Source: ZC4RG25 sp041687075 (GTDB lineage Bacteria; Pseudomonadota; Alphaproteobacteria; Rhizobiales; Hyphomicrobiaceae). Taken from it: a DNA stretch of 64,000 bases. Positions 43,949 to 52,421 of this stretch are shown one piece after another; position 1 is the first letter of the stretch; each line of letters opens with the position of its first letter. The position numbers were made by a program, and so were the translations under genes. A model generated the notes under the pieces. It saw only the letters and a program-made list of their open reading frames with translations. It had not been told where the DNA came from and did not search any database. Where the stretch lies: positions 1 through 64,000 of the forward strand of contig JAWLCO010000006.1 of assembly GCA_041687075.1 (NCBI GenBank), read 5' to 3'.

Positions 43949-45247
43949 ATGTCCGACCAGCCTGGCACCGGCACCCCAGGGTTCGCTACGCTTGCCATTC
44001 ATGCAGGCGCTGCCCCGGACCCGTCGACCGGCGCGCGCGTGACGCCGATCTACCAAACGACCTCGTACGTCTTCAACGATGCAGACCATGCCGCCGCGCT
44101 GTTCGGCCTCGAGGCGTTCGGCAACATCTACACCCGCATCATGAACCCGACCCAGGCCGTGCTCGAGTCGCGGGTGGCCGCGCTCGAAGGCGGCACCGCG
44201 GCGCTGGCGGTGGCCTCGGGCCACGCGGCGCAGTTCCTGGTGTTCCACACGCTGCTCGAGCCGGGTGACGAGTTCGTTGCAGGCCGGCAGCTCTATGGCG
44301 GCTCGGTCAACCAGTTCAATCACTCGTTCAAGAAGTTCAACTGGAACGTGGTCTGGGCCGATTCCACCGATCCGGAGAGCTTCGCCCGCGCAGTCACGCC
44401 GAAGACCAAGGCGATCTTCGTCGAGTCCATCGCCAACCCCGGCGGCATCGTCGTCGACCTGCCGGCGATCGCGGCAGTGGCCAAGAAGGCCGGCGTGCCG
44501 TTGATCGTCGACAATACGTTCGCGACACCCTACCTGTGCCGGCCAAAGGATCATGGTGCCGACATCGTCGTGCACTCGCTGACGAAGTTCATGGGCGGCC
44601 ACGGCAACTCGGTCGGCGGCGTGATCGTCGACTGCGGCACCTACGACTGGCTGGGTTCCAGGCACCGCTACAAGACGCTGGTCGAACCGAACGCGTCCTA
44701 CAACGGGATGAAGCTCGCCGAGACCTTCGGCAACTTCGCCTTTGCCATTGCGGCGCGCGTGATGGGCCTGCGCGACCTCGGGCCGGCGATCTCGCCGATG
44801 AACGCCTTCCTCATCCTCACCGGCATCGAGACGCTGCCGCTGCGCATGGCGCGCCATTGCGAGAACGCGCAGGCCGTGGCCGAGCACCTGGCCAAACATC
44901 CCAAGGTGGCCTGGGTGAACTACGCCGGTCTGCCATCGGACAAGAGCCATGAGGTGGCTAAGCGAATCTGCCCGAACGGTGCGGGCTCCGTGTTCACGTT
45001 CGGGCTCAAGGGCGGTTACGACGCGGGCGTCAAGCTGGTCGCCAACCTGAAGCTCTTCTCGCACCTCGCCAATGTCGGCGATACACGCAGCCTCGTCATC
45101 CATCCGGCGTCAACGACGCACCGGCAGCTCACGGACGAGCAACGCATCGCAGCCGGCGCCGGCCCCGATGTGGTTCGCCTGTCCATTGGCCTCGAAGACA
45201 AGGCCGATATCATTGCCGACTTGGATCAGGCATTGGCAGCGGCTTGA
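43949..45247 (+). CDS. metY: O-acetylhomoserine aminocarboxypropyltransferase (sulfhydrylase)
   Basis: 432 residues of the Cys/Met metabolism PLP family. FATLAIHAGAAPDP and VTPIYQTTSYVF begin the protein, and the PLP Lys is in VHSLTKFMGGHGNSVGG. Length and the RHRYKTLVEPNASYNG-type insertion fit O-acetylhomoserine sulfhydrylases, which make homocysteine from sulfide, better than the shorter cystathionine enzymes. AGGAGG precedes the ATG. Homoserine would come from hom encoded 4 kb downstream. The stop codon is followed directly by a heptamer repeat. Confidence 0.95.
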   Translation: MSDQPGTGTPGFATLAIHAGAAPDPSTGARVTPIYQTTSYVFNDADHAAALFGLEAFGNIYTRIMNPTQAVLESRVAALEGGTAALAVASGHAAQFLVFHTLLEPGDEFVAGRQLYGGSVNQFNHSFKKFNWNVVWADSTDPESFARAVTPKTKAIFVESIANPGGIVVDLPAIAAVAKKAGVPLIVDNTFATPYLCRPKDHGADIVVHSLTKFMGGHGNSVGGVIVDCGTYDWLGSRHRYKTLVEPNASYNGMKLAETFGNFAFAIAARVMGLRDLGPAISPMNAFLILTGIETLPLRMARHCENAQAVAEHLAKHPKVAWVNYAGLPSDKSHEVAKRICPNGAGSVFTFGLKGGYDAGVKLVANLKLFSHLANVGDTRSLVIHPASTTHRQLTDEQRIAAGAGPDVVRLSIGLEDKADIIADLDQALAAA

Positions 45248-45413
45248 GCGAATGGCGAATAGCGAATAGCGAATTGGGGCGACGCGGAGAGGCAGGGAAC
45301 CGGCCGCTGCCACCCGCTCGCCCAGCTCAGATCGAATTGACTGCGCACCGCTTCGTGCTGCGCCGCGGGAAGAGTGCCTTTGCTATTCGCTACTTCGCTA
45401 CTTCGCTATTCGC
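45248..45413. repeat. Heptamer inverted array, copy 3
   Basis: The left arm (45248-45275) is GCGAATG, GCGAATA, GCGAATA, GCGAATT, starting at the base after the metY stop. The right arm (45384-45413) is TATTCGC, TACTTCGC, TACTTCGC, TATTCGC, ending three bases before the phaC stop codon. The 108 nt between the arms is larger than in other copies. Confidence 0.85.
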
Positions 45414-45416
45414 TTC

Positions 45417-47234
45417 TCAACCCTTCGCCCTGACGTAGCTGCCCGGAGCATCTTCGATGATGCCCAGCACGGCACCTGGCTCGCGGGCGGGGATGCGTTT
45501 GCCGGAGTGCCTGGCCAGCCATTTGGCCCAGTGTGGCCACCAGGAGCCCGGCGTTTCCTTGGCGGCGGCGATCCACTCCTCGAGCGTGTCGGCGGGCTTC
45601 TTGTTGGTCCAGAACTGATACTTCGTGCGCTTCGGGTTCGGCGGATTGACGACGCCGGCGATATGGCCTGAACCGGCCAGCACGAACTCTACGGGTCCAC
45701 CGAACAGCTTCGAGCCAACGAACACGGACTTCGCCGGCGCGATGTGGTCCTCGCGGGTGGCCAGCTCGTAGATCGGCACCTTCACCTTCTTCAGATCGAG
45801 CCGCGTGCCGGCGATCCTCATCTCGCCCTTGGCGAGCTTGTTCTCGTGATAGAACTCGCGCAGGTAGAAGCGGTGATTGGCCGCCGGCATGCGCGTGGAG
45901 TCCTGGTTCCAGTAGAGCAGGTCGAACGGGAACGGCTTCTTGCCGAGCAGGTAGTTGTTGACGATGTAGGGCCAGATCAGGTCCTTCGGCCGCAGCATGT
46001 TGAAGACGGTCGCCATGCGCGAGCCGTCGAGATAGCCGCGCTCGGCCATCATTTCCTCGAGCGCCTTCAACTGCGTGTCGTCGATGAAGACGAGCAGGTC
46101 GCCGGCATGGTTGAAGTCCGCCTGGGCCGCAAGGAACGTCGCTGAGCGGTAGAGCTCTTCGCCACGCGCCGCCAGATAGGCAAGCGTTGTGGCCAGAAGC
46201 GTGCCGCCGACGCAGTAGCCGGCGACATTGATCTTTTCCTGACCGGTCTCGCGCATGACGGCGTGCGTCGCCGCCAGCGCCCCCTCGGTCATGTAATCCT
46301 CGAACGTCTTGTCCTTGAGCCGCTCGTCGGGATTGACCCAGGAGACCACGAAGACGGTAAACCCCTGGTCGACGGCGAACCTGATGAACGACTTGGGCTG
46401 TGTCAGGTCGAGGATGTAGTACTTGTTGATCCACGGCGGGATGATGAGCAGCGGCGTCTGGTGGACCGTTTCAGTCGTCGGCGTGTACTGGATCAGTTGA
46501 AACAGCTCGTTCTGGAATACGACCTTGCCCGGGGTGACGGCGAGATTACGGCCCACCTCGAAGGCGTCGAGGTCCGTCTGCCGGATCCTCAGCAGATCGC
46601 CAGAGCTTTCCATGTCCTCGGCCAGGTGCTGCAGGCCCTGAACGAGGTTCCGGCCGCTGGTGGCCAGCGTCTCGCGCAATACCTCCGGATTCGTCGCCGG
46701 GAAGTTCGATGGTGAGAGCGCGCTCAGAAGCTGCTCGAGGTAGAACTCGGCCCGCATCCGCGTGCGCTCGTCAATTCCGTCTGTCTTCTGCAGCACGGAT
46801 TCAGCCCAGTGCGCCGTCAGCAGATAGATCTGCTTCCAGTAGTCGAAATAGGGACTCTCGGACCATTCAGGGTCCTTGAACCGGTTGTCGCCGGCCTCCG
46901 GCCTTGCAATCGGCTCGACGTCCTCGCCGAACGTCCGGCGGATCGTCGACTGCCACAGGTCGAAATAGCCGCGCACCAGCTCACCCTGGGCTTCGGCAAG
47001 GCGCGCCGGGTCGCTGAACCAGAAGCTGGCGATCGCGCCCATGGCCTTCGCCGCCTCCGTCATCTCGTTGACGGCGGAGTAGGGGCCGCGCTGCGTGTCG
47101 GCTCGTTCAGCGAGCTGGGCCACGACCTTGCCACCTTGCTCGAACAGCTTGAGCAGGTTCAGCGCCAGCTCCTCGGGATTCTCGAGCTTGTAGGCCGTAA
47201 GGTCCGGCCGGGCTTCAGGGTTCGGCTTCTGCAT
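45417..47234 (-). CDS. phaC: Class I poly(3-hydroxyalkanoate) synthase
   Basis: 605 residues, the normal size of class I PhaC. The lipase-like box is GYCVGG with catalytic Cys near 341; the Asp is in TREDHIAPAKS and the His in GSGHIAGVVN. PPWINKYYILDL and the LDYWNQD-type segment FDLLYWNQDSTRMP are further signatures. It polymerises hydroxyacyl-CoA into storage granules. The ATG at 47234 with AGG upstream was preferred to an in-frame GTG at 47246. The phasin at 16.4 kb likely coats the granules. Confidence 0.97.
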   Translation of the reverse strand: MQKPNPEARPDLTAYKLENPEELALNLLKLFEQGGKVVAQLAERADTQRGPYSAVNEMTEAAKAMGAIASFWFSDPARLAEAQGELVRGYFDLWQSTIRRTFGEDVEPIARPEAGDNRFKDPEWSESPYFDYWKQIYLLTAHWAESVLQKTDGIDERTRMRAEFYLEQLLSALSPSNFPATNPEVLRETLATSGRNLVQGLQHLAEDMESSGDLLRIRQTDLDAFEVGRNLAVTPGKVVFQNELFQLIQYTPTTETVHQTPLLIIPPWINKYYILDLTQPKSFIRFAVDQGFTVFVVSWVNPDERLKDKTFEDYMTEGALAATHAVMRETGQEKINVAGYCVGGTLLATTLAYLAARGEELYRSATFLAAQADFNHAGDLLVFIDDTQLKALEEMMAERGYLDGSRMATVFNMLRPKDLIWPYIVNNYLLGKKPFPFDLLYWNQDSTRMPAANHRFYLREFYHENKLAKGEMRIAGTRLDLKKVKVPIYELATREDHIAPAKSVFVGSKLFGGPVEFVLAGSGHIAGVVNPPNPKRTKYQFWTNKKPADTLEEWIAAAKETPGSWWPHWAKWLARHSGKRIPAREPGAVLGIIEDAPGSYVRAKG

Positions 47235-47421
47235 GGTTGCCTGCACGTCCGGGCTTGCCAGGGGCTGATTGGCGGAAAGTTCACGATACCCCGGGACCTA
47301 ACGTGTCCGAATCGTCACAATTTATCGTAACCAAAGATAGTGTCGCGAGCGGACGTGTGCCAGCGGCCCAGCAATTGCTTCTGAATCGGGTAACCTCGAG
47401 CGCAGGACCGGATTGGAAGCA

Positions 47422-47712
47422 ATGAGGAGTTGTGACACGAGCATCGCGCATCGTGCGCCGAGGCTGACCGGCGGACTGCTCCGCGGAAACTTCCCGAGGA
47501 TGAGCCTGCTGCTGTCCGCTGTGCTTCTCGCCGGCTGTTCGCCCAGCAACTCGACCAGGCTGCCCGAGCTGTCCTCGATTCCGCGCCGGCTCCTGTCTGC
47601 CGAAGAGCAGAAGAAGGCGGTCGATGCGCTCCAGGAGCGGCGCGAGACCCATCGCGAGGAGGCGATCGAGGAGATCAAGAGCGCGAAGGCCCGCTCACCA
47701 GCGCAACGGTGA
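47422..47712 (+). CDS. Small lipoprotein, unknown function
   Basis: 96 residues from the ATG at 47422. A lipobox LLAGC (Cys at about residue 39) follows the hydrophobic MSLLLSAVLLAG, and the mature part contains RRLLSAEEQKKAVDALQERR, a charged helix. I do not recognise the family beyond a general resemblance to short alphaproteobacterial lipoproteins. The start is uncertain: an ATG at 47500 would leave a signal peptide with only a few residues before the core and no positive charge, so 47422 is preferred. Confidence 0.65.
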   Translation: MRSCDTSIAHRAPRLTGGLLRGNFPRMSLLLSAVLLAGCSPSNSTRLPELSSIPRRLLSAEEQKKAVDALQERRETHREEAIEEIKSAKARSPAQR

Positions 47713-47819
47713 GTGCTCGGCTCGTTCCTGCTGCACCAGCGCTGGACGAGCAGAAGGAAACGATCGTAAAGACGAATGGCGAACATTGTCTCGAGTTGAC
47801 CAACCGATGAGATGATCCC

Positions 47820-49046
47820 GTGACCGACGACTTCCATCGCATCAAGCGCCTGCCGCCCTATGTCTTCGCCGAGGTCAACCGCCTCAAGGCAGACGCACGC
47901 GCCGTTGGTGCCGACATCATCGATCTCGGCATGGGCAATCCGGACATGCCGACGCCGCAGCACATCATCGACAAGCTCGTCGAGACGGTGAACAAGCCGC
48001 GCACCCACCGCTACTCCGCCTCCAAGGGCATCCCGGGCTTGAGGCGTGCGCAGGCGGCCTACTACGAGCGGCGCTTCGGGGTGAGGCTCAACCCGGAGAC
48101 GCAGGTGGTGGCGACGCTCGGCTCCAAGGAGGGCTTCGCCAACATGGCCCAGGCGATCACCGCGCCGGGCGACGTCATCCTGGTGCCGAACCCGACCTAT
48201 CCGATCCACGAGTTCGGCTTCATCATTTCGGGCGCTGCCATCCGCCACATTCCGGCAAGCAACGGGCCGGAGTTCCTGCGCGGGGTCGAGCGGGCGGCGA
48301 AGCACTCCATCCCGAAGCCCTTGGCGATGGTGCTGAGCTATCCCTCGAACCCCACGGCAATGACGGCGGACCTCGACTTCTATGCAGAGGCCGTGCAGCT
48401 CGCGAAGCGGCTGGGGCTCATCATCCTGTCGGACCTCGCCTACTCGGAGATCTATTTCGACGACAACCCGCCGCCGTCGGTGCTGCAGGTGCCGGGTGCC
48501 ATGGATGTCACCGTCGAGTTCACGTCGCTCTCGAAGACCTACAACATGCCCGGTTGGCGCATGGGCTTTGCAGTCGGCAACGAGCGCTTGATCGCGGCGC
48601 TGGCCAGGGTGAAGTCCTATCTCGACTACGGCGCCTTCACGCCCGTGCAGGTGGCGGCTGCAGCGGCGCTCAACGGTCCGCAGGAGTGCGTTGCGGAGAT
48701 CCGGCAGGTCTACAAGAGCCGCCGCGATACTCTGGTCGAAAGCTTCTCCCGAGCCGGATGGGACATTCCCGCTCCGCCCGCCACCATGTTCGCCTGGGCG
48801 CCGATCCCGGAGCCTTACCGCGACATCGGCTCGGTTGAATTCGCCAAGCTGCTGATAGAAAAGGCGGACGTTGCCGTTTCGCCGGGGCTCGGATTCGGCG
48901 AGTACGGCGAGGGCTACGTGCGCATCGCGCTGGTGGAGAACGAGCACCGGATCCGTCAGGCGGCGCGCAATATCAGGAAATTCCTGTCGCAGCCGCCCGA
49001 GGTGATGCACAACATCATCCCCATGCAACAGAAGGCGTCCGGTTAG
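47820..49046 (+). CDS. Class I/II PLP aminotransferase (AlaC / LL-diaminopimelate aminotransferase-like)
   Basis: 408 residues. The fold is that of aspartate aminotransferase subgroup members: DLGMGNPDMPTP, YSASKGIPGLRRA, NPTYPIHEFGF, YPSNPTA, SDLAYSEIYFDD, PLP Lys in TSLSKTYNMPGWRMG and the C-terminal Arg in GYVRIALVEN. It is annotated in related genomes as LL-diaminopimelate or alanine aminotransferase; the true acceptor is uncertain. It starts at a GTG with a weak Shine-Dalgarno. hom follows after eight bases, so the context is aspartate-family amino acid synthesis. Confidence 0.88.
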   Translation: MTDDFHRIKRLPPYVFAEVNRLKADARAVGADIIDLGMGNPDMPTPQHIIDKLVETVNKPRTHRYSASKGIPGLRRAQAAYYERRFGVRLNPETQVVATLGSKEGFANMAQAITAPGDVILVPNPTYPIHEFGFIISGAAIRHIPASNGPEFLRGVERAAKHSIPKPLAMVLSYPSNPTAMTADLDFYAEAVQLAKRLGLIILSDLAYSEIYFDDNPPPSVLQVPGAMDVTVEFTSLSKTYNMPGWRMGFAVGNERLIAALARVKSYLDYGAFTPVQVAAAAALNGPQECVAEIRQVYKSRRDTLVESFSRAGWDIPAPPATMFAWAPIPEPYRDIGSVEFAKLLIEKADVAVSPGLGFGEYGEGYVRIALVENEHRIRQAARNIRKFLSQPPEVMHNIIPMQQKASG

Positions 49047-49054
49047 GCTCGCAC

Positions 49055-50380
49055 ATGGCACCACCCTTGAAACTCGGCATCGCCGGCCTGGGAACGGTCG
49101 GCACCGGACTTCTTCAGGCGCTCGATGCTCACGAGGATCGGCTGACCGCGACCCTTGGCCGTGAGATCAGGGTCGTTGCCGTTTCGGCGCGGTCCCGTGA
49201 CAAGGACAGGGGTATCCGGCTCGAGCGCTTCAGGTGGGTGGCCGATGCCGTTCAGCTCGCGACCGATCCCGAGATCGACGTCTTCGTAGAGTTGATCGGC
49301 GGCGAGGGCGGCGTCGCGGCCGAGGCGGTCGAAGCAGCGCTCCGGGCCGGCAAGCATGTCGTGACGGCCAACAAGGCCCTGCTGGCGCGGCACGGCATCC
49401 GCATGGCGCACCTGGCCGAAGAGAAGGGCGTCGCCCTCAACTTCGAGGCGGCGGTCGCCGGCGGCATTCCCGTTATCAAGACCATTCGCGAGGCCCTGCT
49501 CGGGAACGAGATCAGCCGCATCTACGGCATCCTCAATGGCACCTGCAACTACATCCTGACCACGATGGCGAAGGAGGGCCGGCCCTTTGCCGAGGTGCTG
49601 AAAGAGGCGCAGGAGAAGGGGTATGCCGAGGCCGATCCGACCTTCGACATCGGCGGCTTCGATACGGCGCACAAGCTTTCACTGCTGACGAGCCTGGCCT
49701 TCGGTACGGAGCTGGCCTTCGAGGACATCCACATCGAAGGTATCGAGCACATCACGCCGGCGGACATCGAGGCGGCCGACGACCTCGGTTATCGGATCAA
49801 GCTGCTGGGCGTCGCGCTGCGCACGCCGAGCGGCATCGAGCAGCGGGTGCACCCCGCGATGGTGCCGAAGCATTCGGCGATCGCGGAAGTTTCCGGCGTC
49901 ACGAACTGCGTCGCCATCGACGGCGATTTCGCCGGCGACCTGCTGCTGGTGGGCTCGGGCGCGGGGTCGAAGCCGACCGCCTCGGCTGTCGCCAGCGATA
50001 TTGGCGACATCGCCCGCGGCCTCGTGCTGCCGCCATTCCTGACGCCTGCGCGGCAGCTCCGGCCGTATGTCCGGGCCATGCTCGACCGGCACCAGGGCGC
50101 CTACTACGTGCGGCTCACCGTTTACGACCGGCCGGGCACCATGGCGGCGATCGCCAGCCGCATGGCCGAGCAGGACGTGTCGATCGAGAGCATCGTGCAG
50201 CGCCGCCCCCGCTCGGCCTTGCCGGGCACGGGGACACGGCCGGTGCCGGGCACGCTGACGCCCGTCGTGCTCATCACTCATGAGACGACAGAGGAGGCGA
50301 TGCGCAAGGCGCTGGCCGCCATCGAAAGCGACGGCAAGGTGTCCGAGGCACCGCAGATGATCCGGATCGAGAAACTTTGA
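49055..50380 (+). CDS. hom: Homoserine dehydrogenase
   Basis: 441 residues: NAD(P)-binding GIAGLGTVGTGLLQAL, the catalytic domain with VTANKALLA, NGTCNYILTTM and the DIGGFDTAHKLSLLTSLAF segment, and a C-terminal ACT domain (YYVRLTVYDRPGTMAAIASRM) that normally mediates threonine feedback. It reduces aspartate semialdehyde to homoserine for threonine and methionine. It lies between the aminotransferase and glpX in one orientation. Confidence 0.97.
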   Translation: MAPPLKLGIAGLGTVGTGLLQALDAHEDRLTATLGREIRVVAVSARSRDKDRGIRLERFRWVADAVQLATDPEIDVFVELIGGEGGVAAEAVEAALRAGKHVVTANKALLARHGIRMAHLAEEKGVALNFEAAVAGGIPVIKTIREALLGNEISRIYGILNGTCNYILTTMAKEGRPFAEVLKEAQEKGYAEADPTFDIGGFDTAHKLSLLTSLAFGTELAFEDIHIEGIEHITPADIEAADDLGYRIKLLGVALRTPSGIEQRVHPAMVPKHSAIAEVSGVTNCVAIDGDFAGDLLLVGSGAGSKPTASAVASDIGDIARGLVLPPFLTPARQLRPYVRAMLDRHQGAYYVRLTVYDRPGTMAAIASRMAEQDVSIESIVQRRPRSALPGTGTRPVPGTLTPVVLITHETTEEAMRKALAAIESDGKVSEAPQMIRIEKL

Positions 50381-50421
50381 CCACGGCGGGACCGGGCAAA
50401 CCGGTGATGGAGGAAGGCCCC

Positions 50422-51408
50422 ATGCTCAACGACCGAACCGAGGGATTGGATCGCGTGCTCGTCCTGGAGGTGGGGCGGGTAACCGAAGCGGCGGCCATCG
50501 CCGCTGCCAAGCTCCGCGGGCGCGGCAACGAGAAGGCGGCCGACAAGGCAGCTGTCGATGCGATGCGCCGCGAGCTCAATCGCGTCCACATCCGCGGCCG
50601 GGTGGTGATCGGCGAGGGCGAGATGGACGAGGCGCCGATGCTCTACATCGGCGAGGAGGTCGGCGACGGAGAGGGGCCGGAGGTCGATATCGCCGTCGAT
50701 CCGCTCGAGGGCACCACCATCTGCGCCAAGTCGATGCCGAACTCGCTCGCCGTGCTGGCCATCGCGGAGCGCGGCGGGCTGCTGCACGCGCCCGACATGT
50801 ACATGAACAAGATCGCGATCGGGCCCGGCTATCCCGAGGGGATCATCGACCTCGATGCGTCCCCGGCCGATAACCTCAATGCCCTGGCAAAGGCGAAGGG
50901 CGTGCCGATCGGCGAGATCACTGCGTGCATTCTCGACCGGCCGCGGCATGCCGACCTGATCAAGGCCGTGCGCGAGGCCGGCGCGGCTGTGCAACTCATC
51001 CCCGACGGCGACATCGCCGGGGTCATCTGGACGACGGACCCCGAGGAGACCGGGATCGACATCTACCTGGGCTCCGGCGGCGCTCCCGAAGGAGTGTTGG
51101 CAGCGGCGGCGCTGAGGTGCATCGGCGGTCAGATGCTGGGACGCCTGATGCCGCTCAAGGACGAGGAGCGCGAGCGTGCCGCCAAGATGGGCGCCGACGT
51201 CAACCGCAAGTATACGATGGAGGACATGGCCTCCGGTGACGTCATCTTCTCCGCGACCGGCGTCACCGACGGATCTCTGCTCGATGGCGTCCATTTCCGC
51301 GGCGACTTTGCCGAGACGGAAACGGTCATCATGCGCGCCAAAACGGGGACCGTGCGCCGCATCAAGACGACGTTCCGCGACATCGGCACGAAACTCGCCG
51401 GGCTTTGA
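50422..51408 (+). CDS. glpX: Fructose-1,6-bisphosphatase, class II (GlpX)
   Basis: 328 residues. GEGEMDEAPMLYIGE holds metal-binding acidic residues, and VDIAVDPLEGTT is the metal/phosphate motif; GLLHAPDMYMNKI and GDIAGVIWT follow. It dephosphorylates fructose-1,6-bisphosphate in gluconeogenesis, or sedoheptulose bisphosphate in Calvin-cycle organisms. The start is the ATG at 50422, with GGAGGAAGG before it. The order aminotransferase-hom-glpX is common in Rhizobiales and suggests one transcript. Confidence 0.96.
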   Translation: MLNDRTEGLDRVLVLEVGRVTEAAAIAAAKLRGRGNEKAADKAAVDAMRRELNRVHIRGRVVIGEGEMDEAPMLYIGEEVGDGEGPEVDIAVDPLEGTTICAKSMPNSLAVLAIAERGGLLHAPDMYMNKIAIGPGYPEGIIDLDASPADNLNALAKAKGVPIGEITACILDRPRHADLIKAVREAGAAVQLIPDGDIAGVIWTTDPEETGIDIYLGSGGAPEGVLAAAALRCIGGQMLGRLMPLKDEERERAAKMGADVNRKYTMEDMASGDVIFSATGVTDGSLLDGVHFRGDFAETETVIMRAKTGTVRRIKTTFRDIGTKLAGL

Positions 51409-51434
51409 TGGAAACGGTGCAGCAGGCACTCACT

Positions 51435-52262
51435 TCACCTCTCCCGTGGGGAGAGGCCGGCCTGGAATTGATCGGAACTTTCACGAACGCGATCGAGCTT
51501 CAGGCCGAATGACGCAGCCGTTTCCTCGGTCATCGGCGCTCCATTTTCGTTCACCGCCCGGGTGAATTCACGGCGCCAGCTGGTGAACGGTCCATGCGTT
51601 TCCGAATGGTTCTCTGACGTATTGATCAGATAATTATTCCGGGATGGCAGGCGAGCGAGAGAGGCGCCGAATTCGCTCGCCAATTCCGTCCAGCGGTAAT
51701 GCTCGTGCAGAATGCGGTGCGGATCACGGCGGATTGGATCGCGATCGCCGGGTTTGAGGTGAGCGACGGTGCTCGAGCCGCAGATCTGATGAAACTCGCC
51801 GTGAAATATACGCGCGTCCGGCAGTGAAGCGGTACGTAACGTCCGGAAGTCCGTGGCAAAGCCCGCGGTAACGACGCCGCCGATATGATCGCGGCCGATG
51901 AGGGCCCGCGCGGTCGCCACAAGGCGCACGTCGACCCAGTCGTCGGCATCGACGAACATGAGCAGACCGCCGCCACGAGACATGACCAGCTCGTTGATGG
52001 CGTGCACCTTCCGGCCCCTGTCCAGATTGTCCCTGCGCTGCGGTTCCGGCGGCCAGTTCGCCTGGAGGAATTCGACCCGGTGATCACGGGGAAAGCCATG
52101 GGGCCGGTCGTGTCCGGCCACGATGACACGGAAATACTGATCCGATTGGGCCAGAATGGAATCGAGTGTCATCCGGAACAGGCACTCGATCAGCTCCCAG
52201 TTCCCGGCACTGGCGCGCGGCAGCAACGGAACGCCAAATGTGAACGGAGTTTTCGGGGCCAG
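51435..52262 (-). CDS. Family 2 (GT-A) glycosyltransferase, probable CTG start
   Basis: About 275 residues. FGVPLLPRASAGNW is followed by a nucleotide-sugar fold with MFVDADDWVDVRL (DxD motif) and the downstream FCxx-like GEFHQICGSSTVAHLK and HEHYRWTELA segments. It probably transfers a sugar; the substrate is unknown. No ATG occurs near the needed N-terminus. A CTG at 52262 has AAGGAG seven bases upstream and is my choice; a GTG at 52298 lacks a ribosome-binding site. The last residues (LSPRER) are encoded by a hairpin repeat. It is divergent from the FAD-Rieske gene. Confidence 0.72.
   Translation of the reverse strand: MAPKTPFTFGVPLLPRASAGNWELIECLFRMTLDSILAQSDQYFRVIVAGHDRPHGFPRDHRVEFLQANWPPEPQRRDNLDRGRKVHAINELVMSRGGGLLMFVDADDWVDVRLVATARALIGRDHIGGVVTAGFATDFRTLRTASLPDARIFHGEFHQICGSSTVAHLKPGDRDPIRRDPHRILHEHYRWTELASEFGASLARLPSRNNYLINTSENHSETHGPFTSWRREFTRAVNENGAPMTEETAASFGLKLDRVRESSDQFQAGLSPRER
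51438..51456. terminator. Perfect hairpin between convergent glpX and glycosyltransferase genes
   Basis: CCTCTCCC-GTG-GGGAGAGG is an 8 bp perfect stem with a 3-nt loop. It overlaps the last codons of the glycosyltransferase gene and lies 29 bases after the glpX stop. It resembles a widespread alphaproteobacterial repeat and may terminate both genes. Confidence 0.6.
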
Positions 52263-52421
52263 GGCGAAACTCCTTGCGAGATCCGATCGAGCGAGCACCG
52301 GAGGAGGAATGGACGCCAGGTCGCTCGGTTCCCTTGGGAAAGCCCGGTGCCTTCGTGGAACCTGCCGGTAGCAGCCATGTTCATCGGGCGAGTGGAGTTC
52401 CGAGCGAAGAAGGAAACTCGG

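Noticed and set aside
47322..49064. A 580-codon open frame on the minus strand
   Set aside because: It is antisense to the aminotransferase gene, whose PLP motifs are unmistakable.
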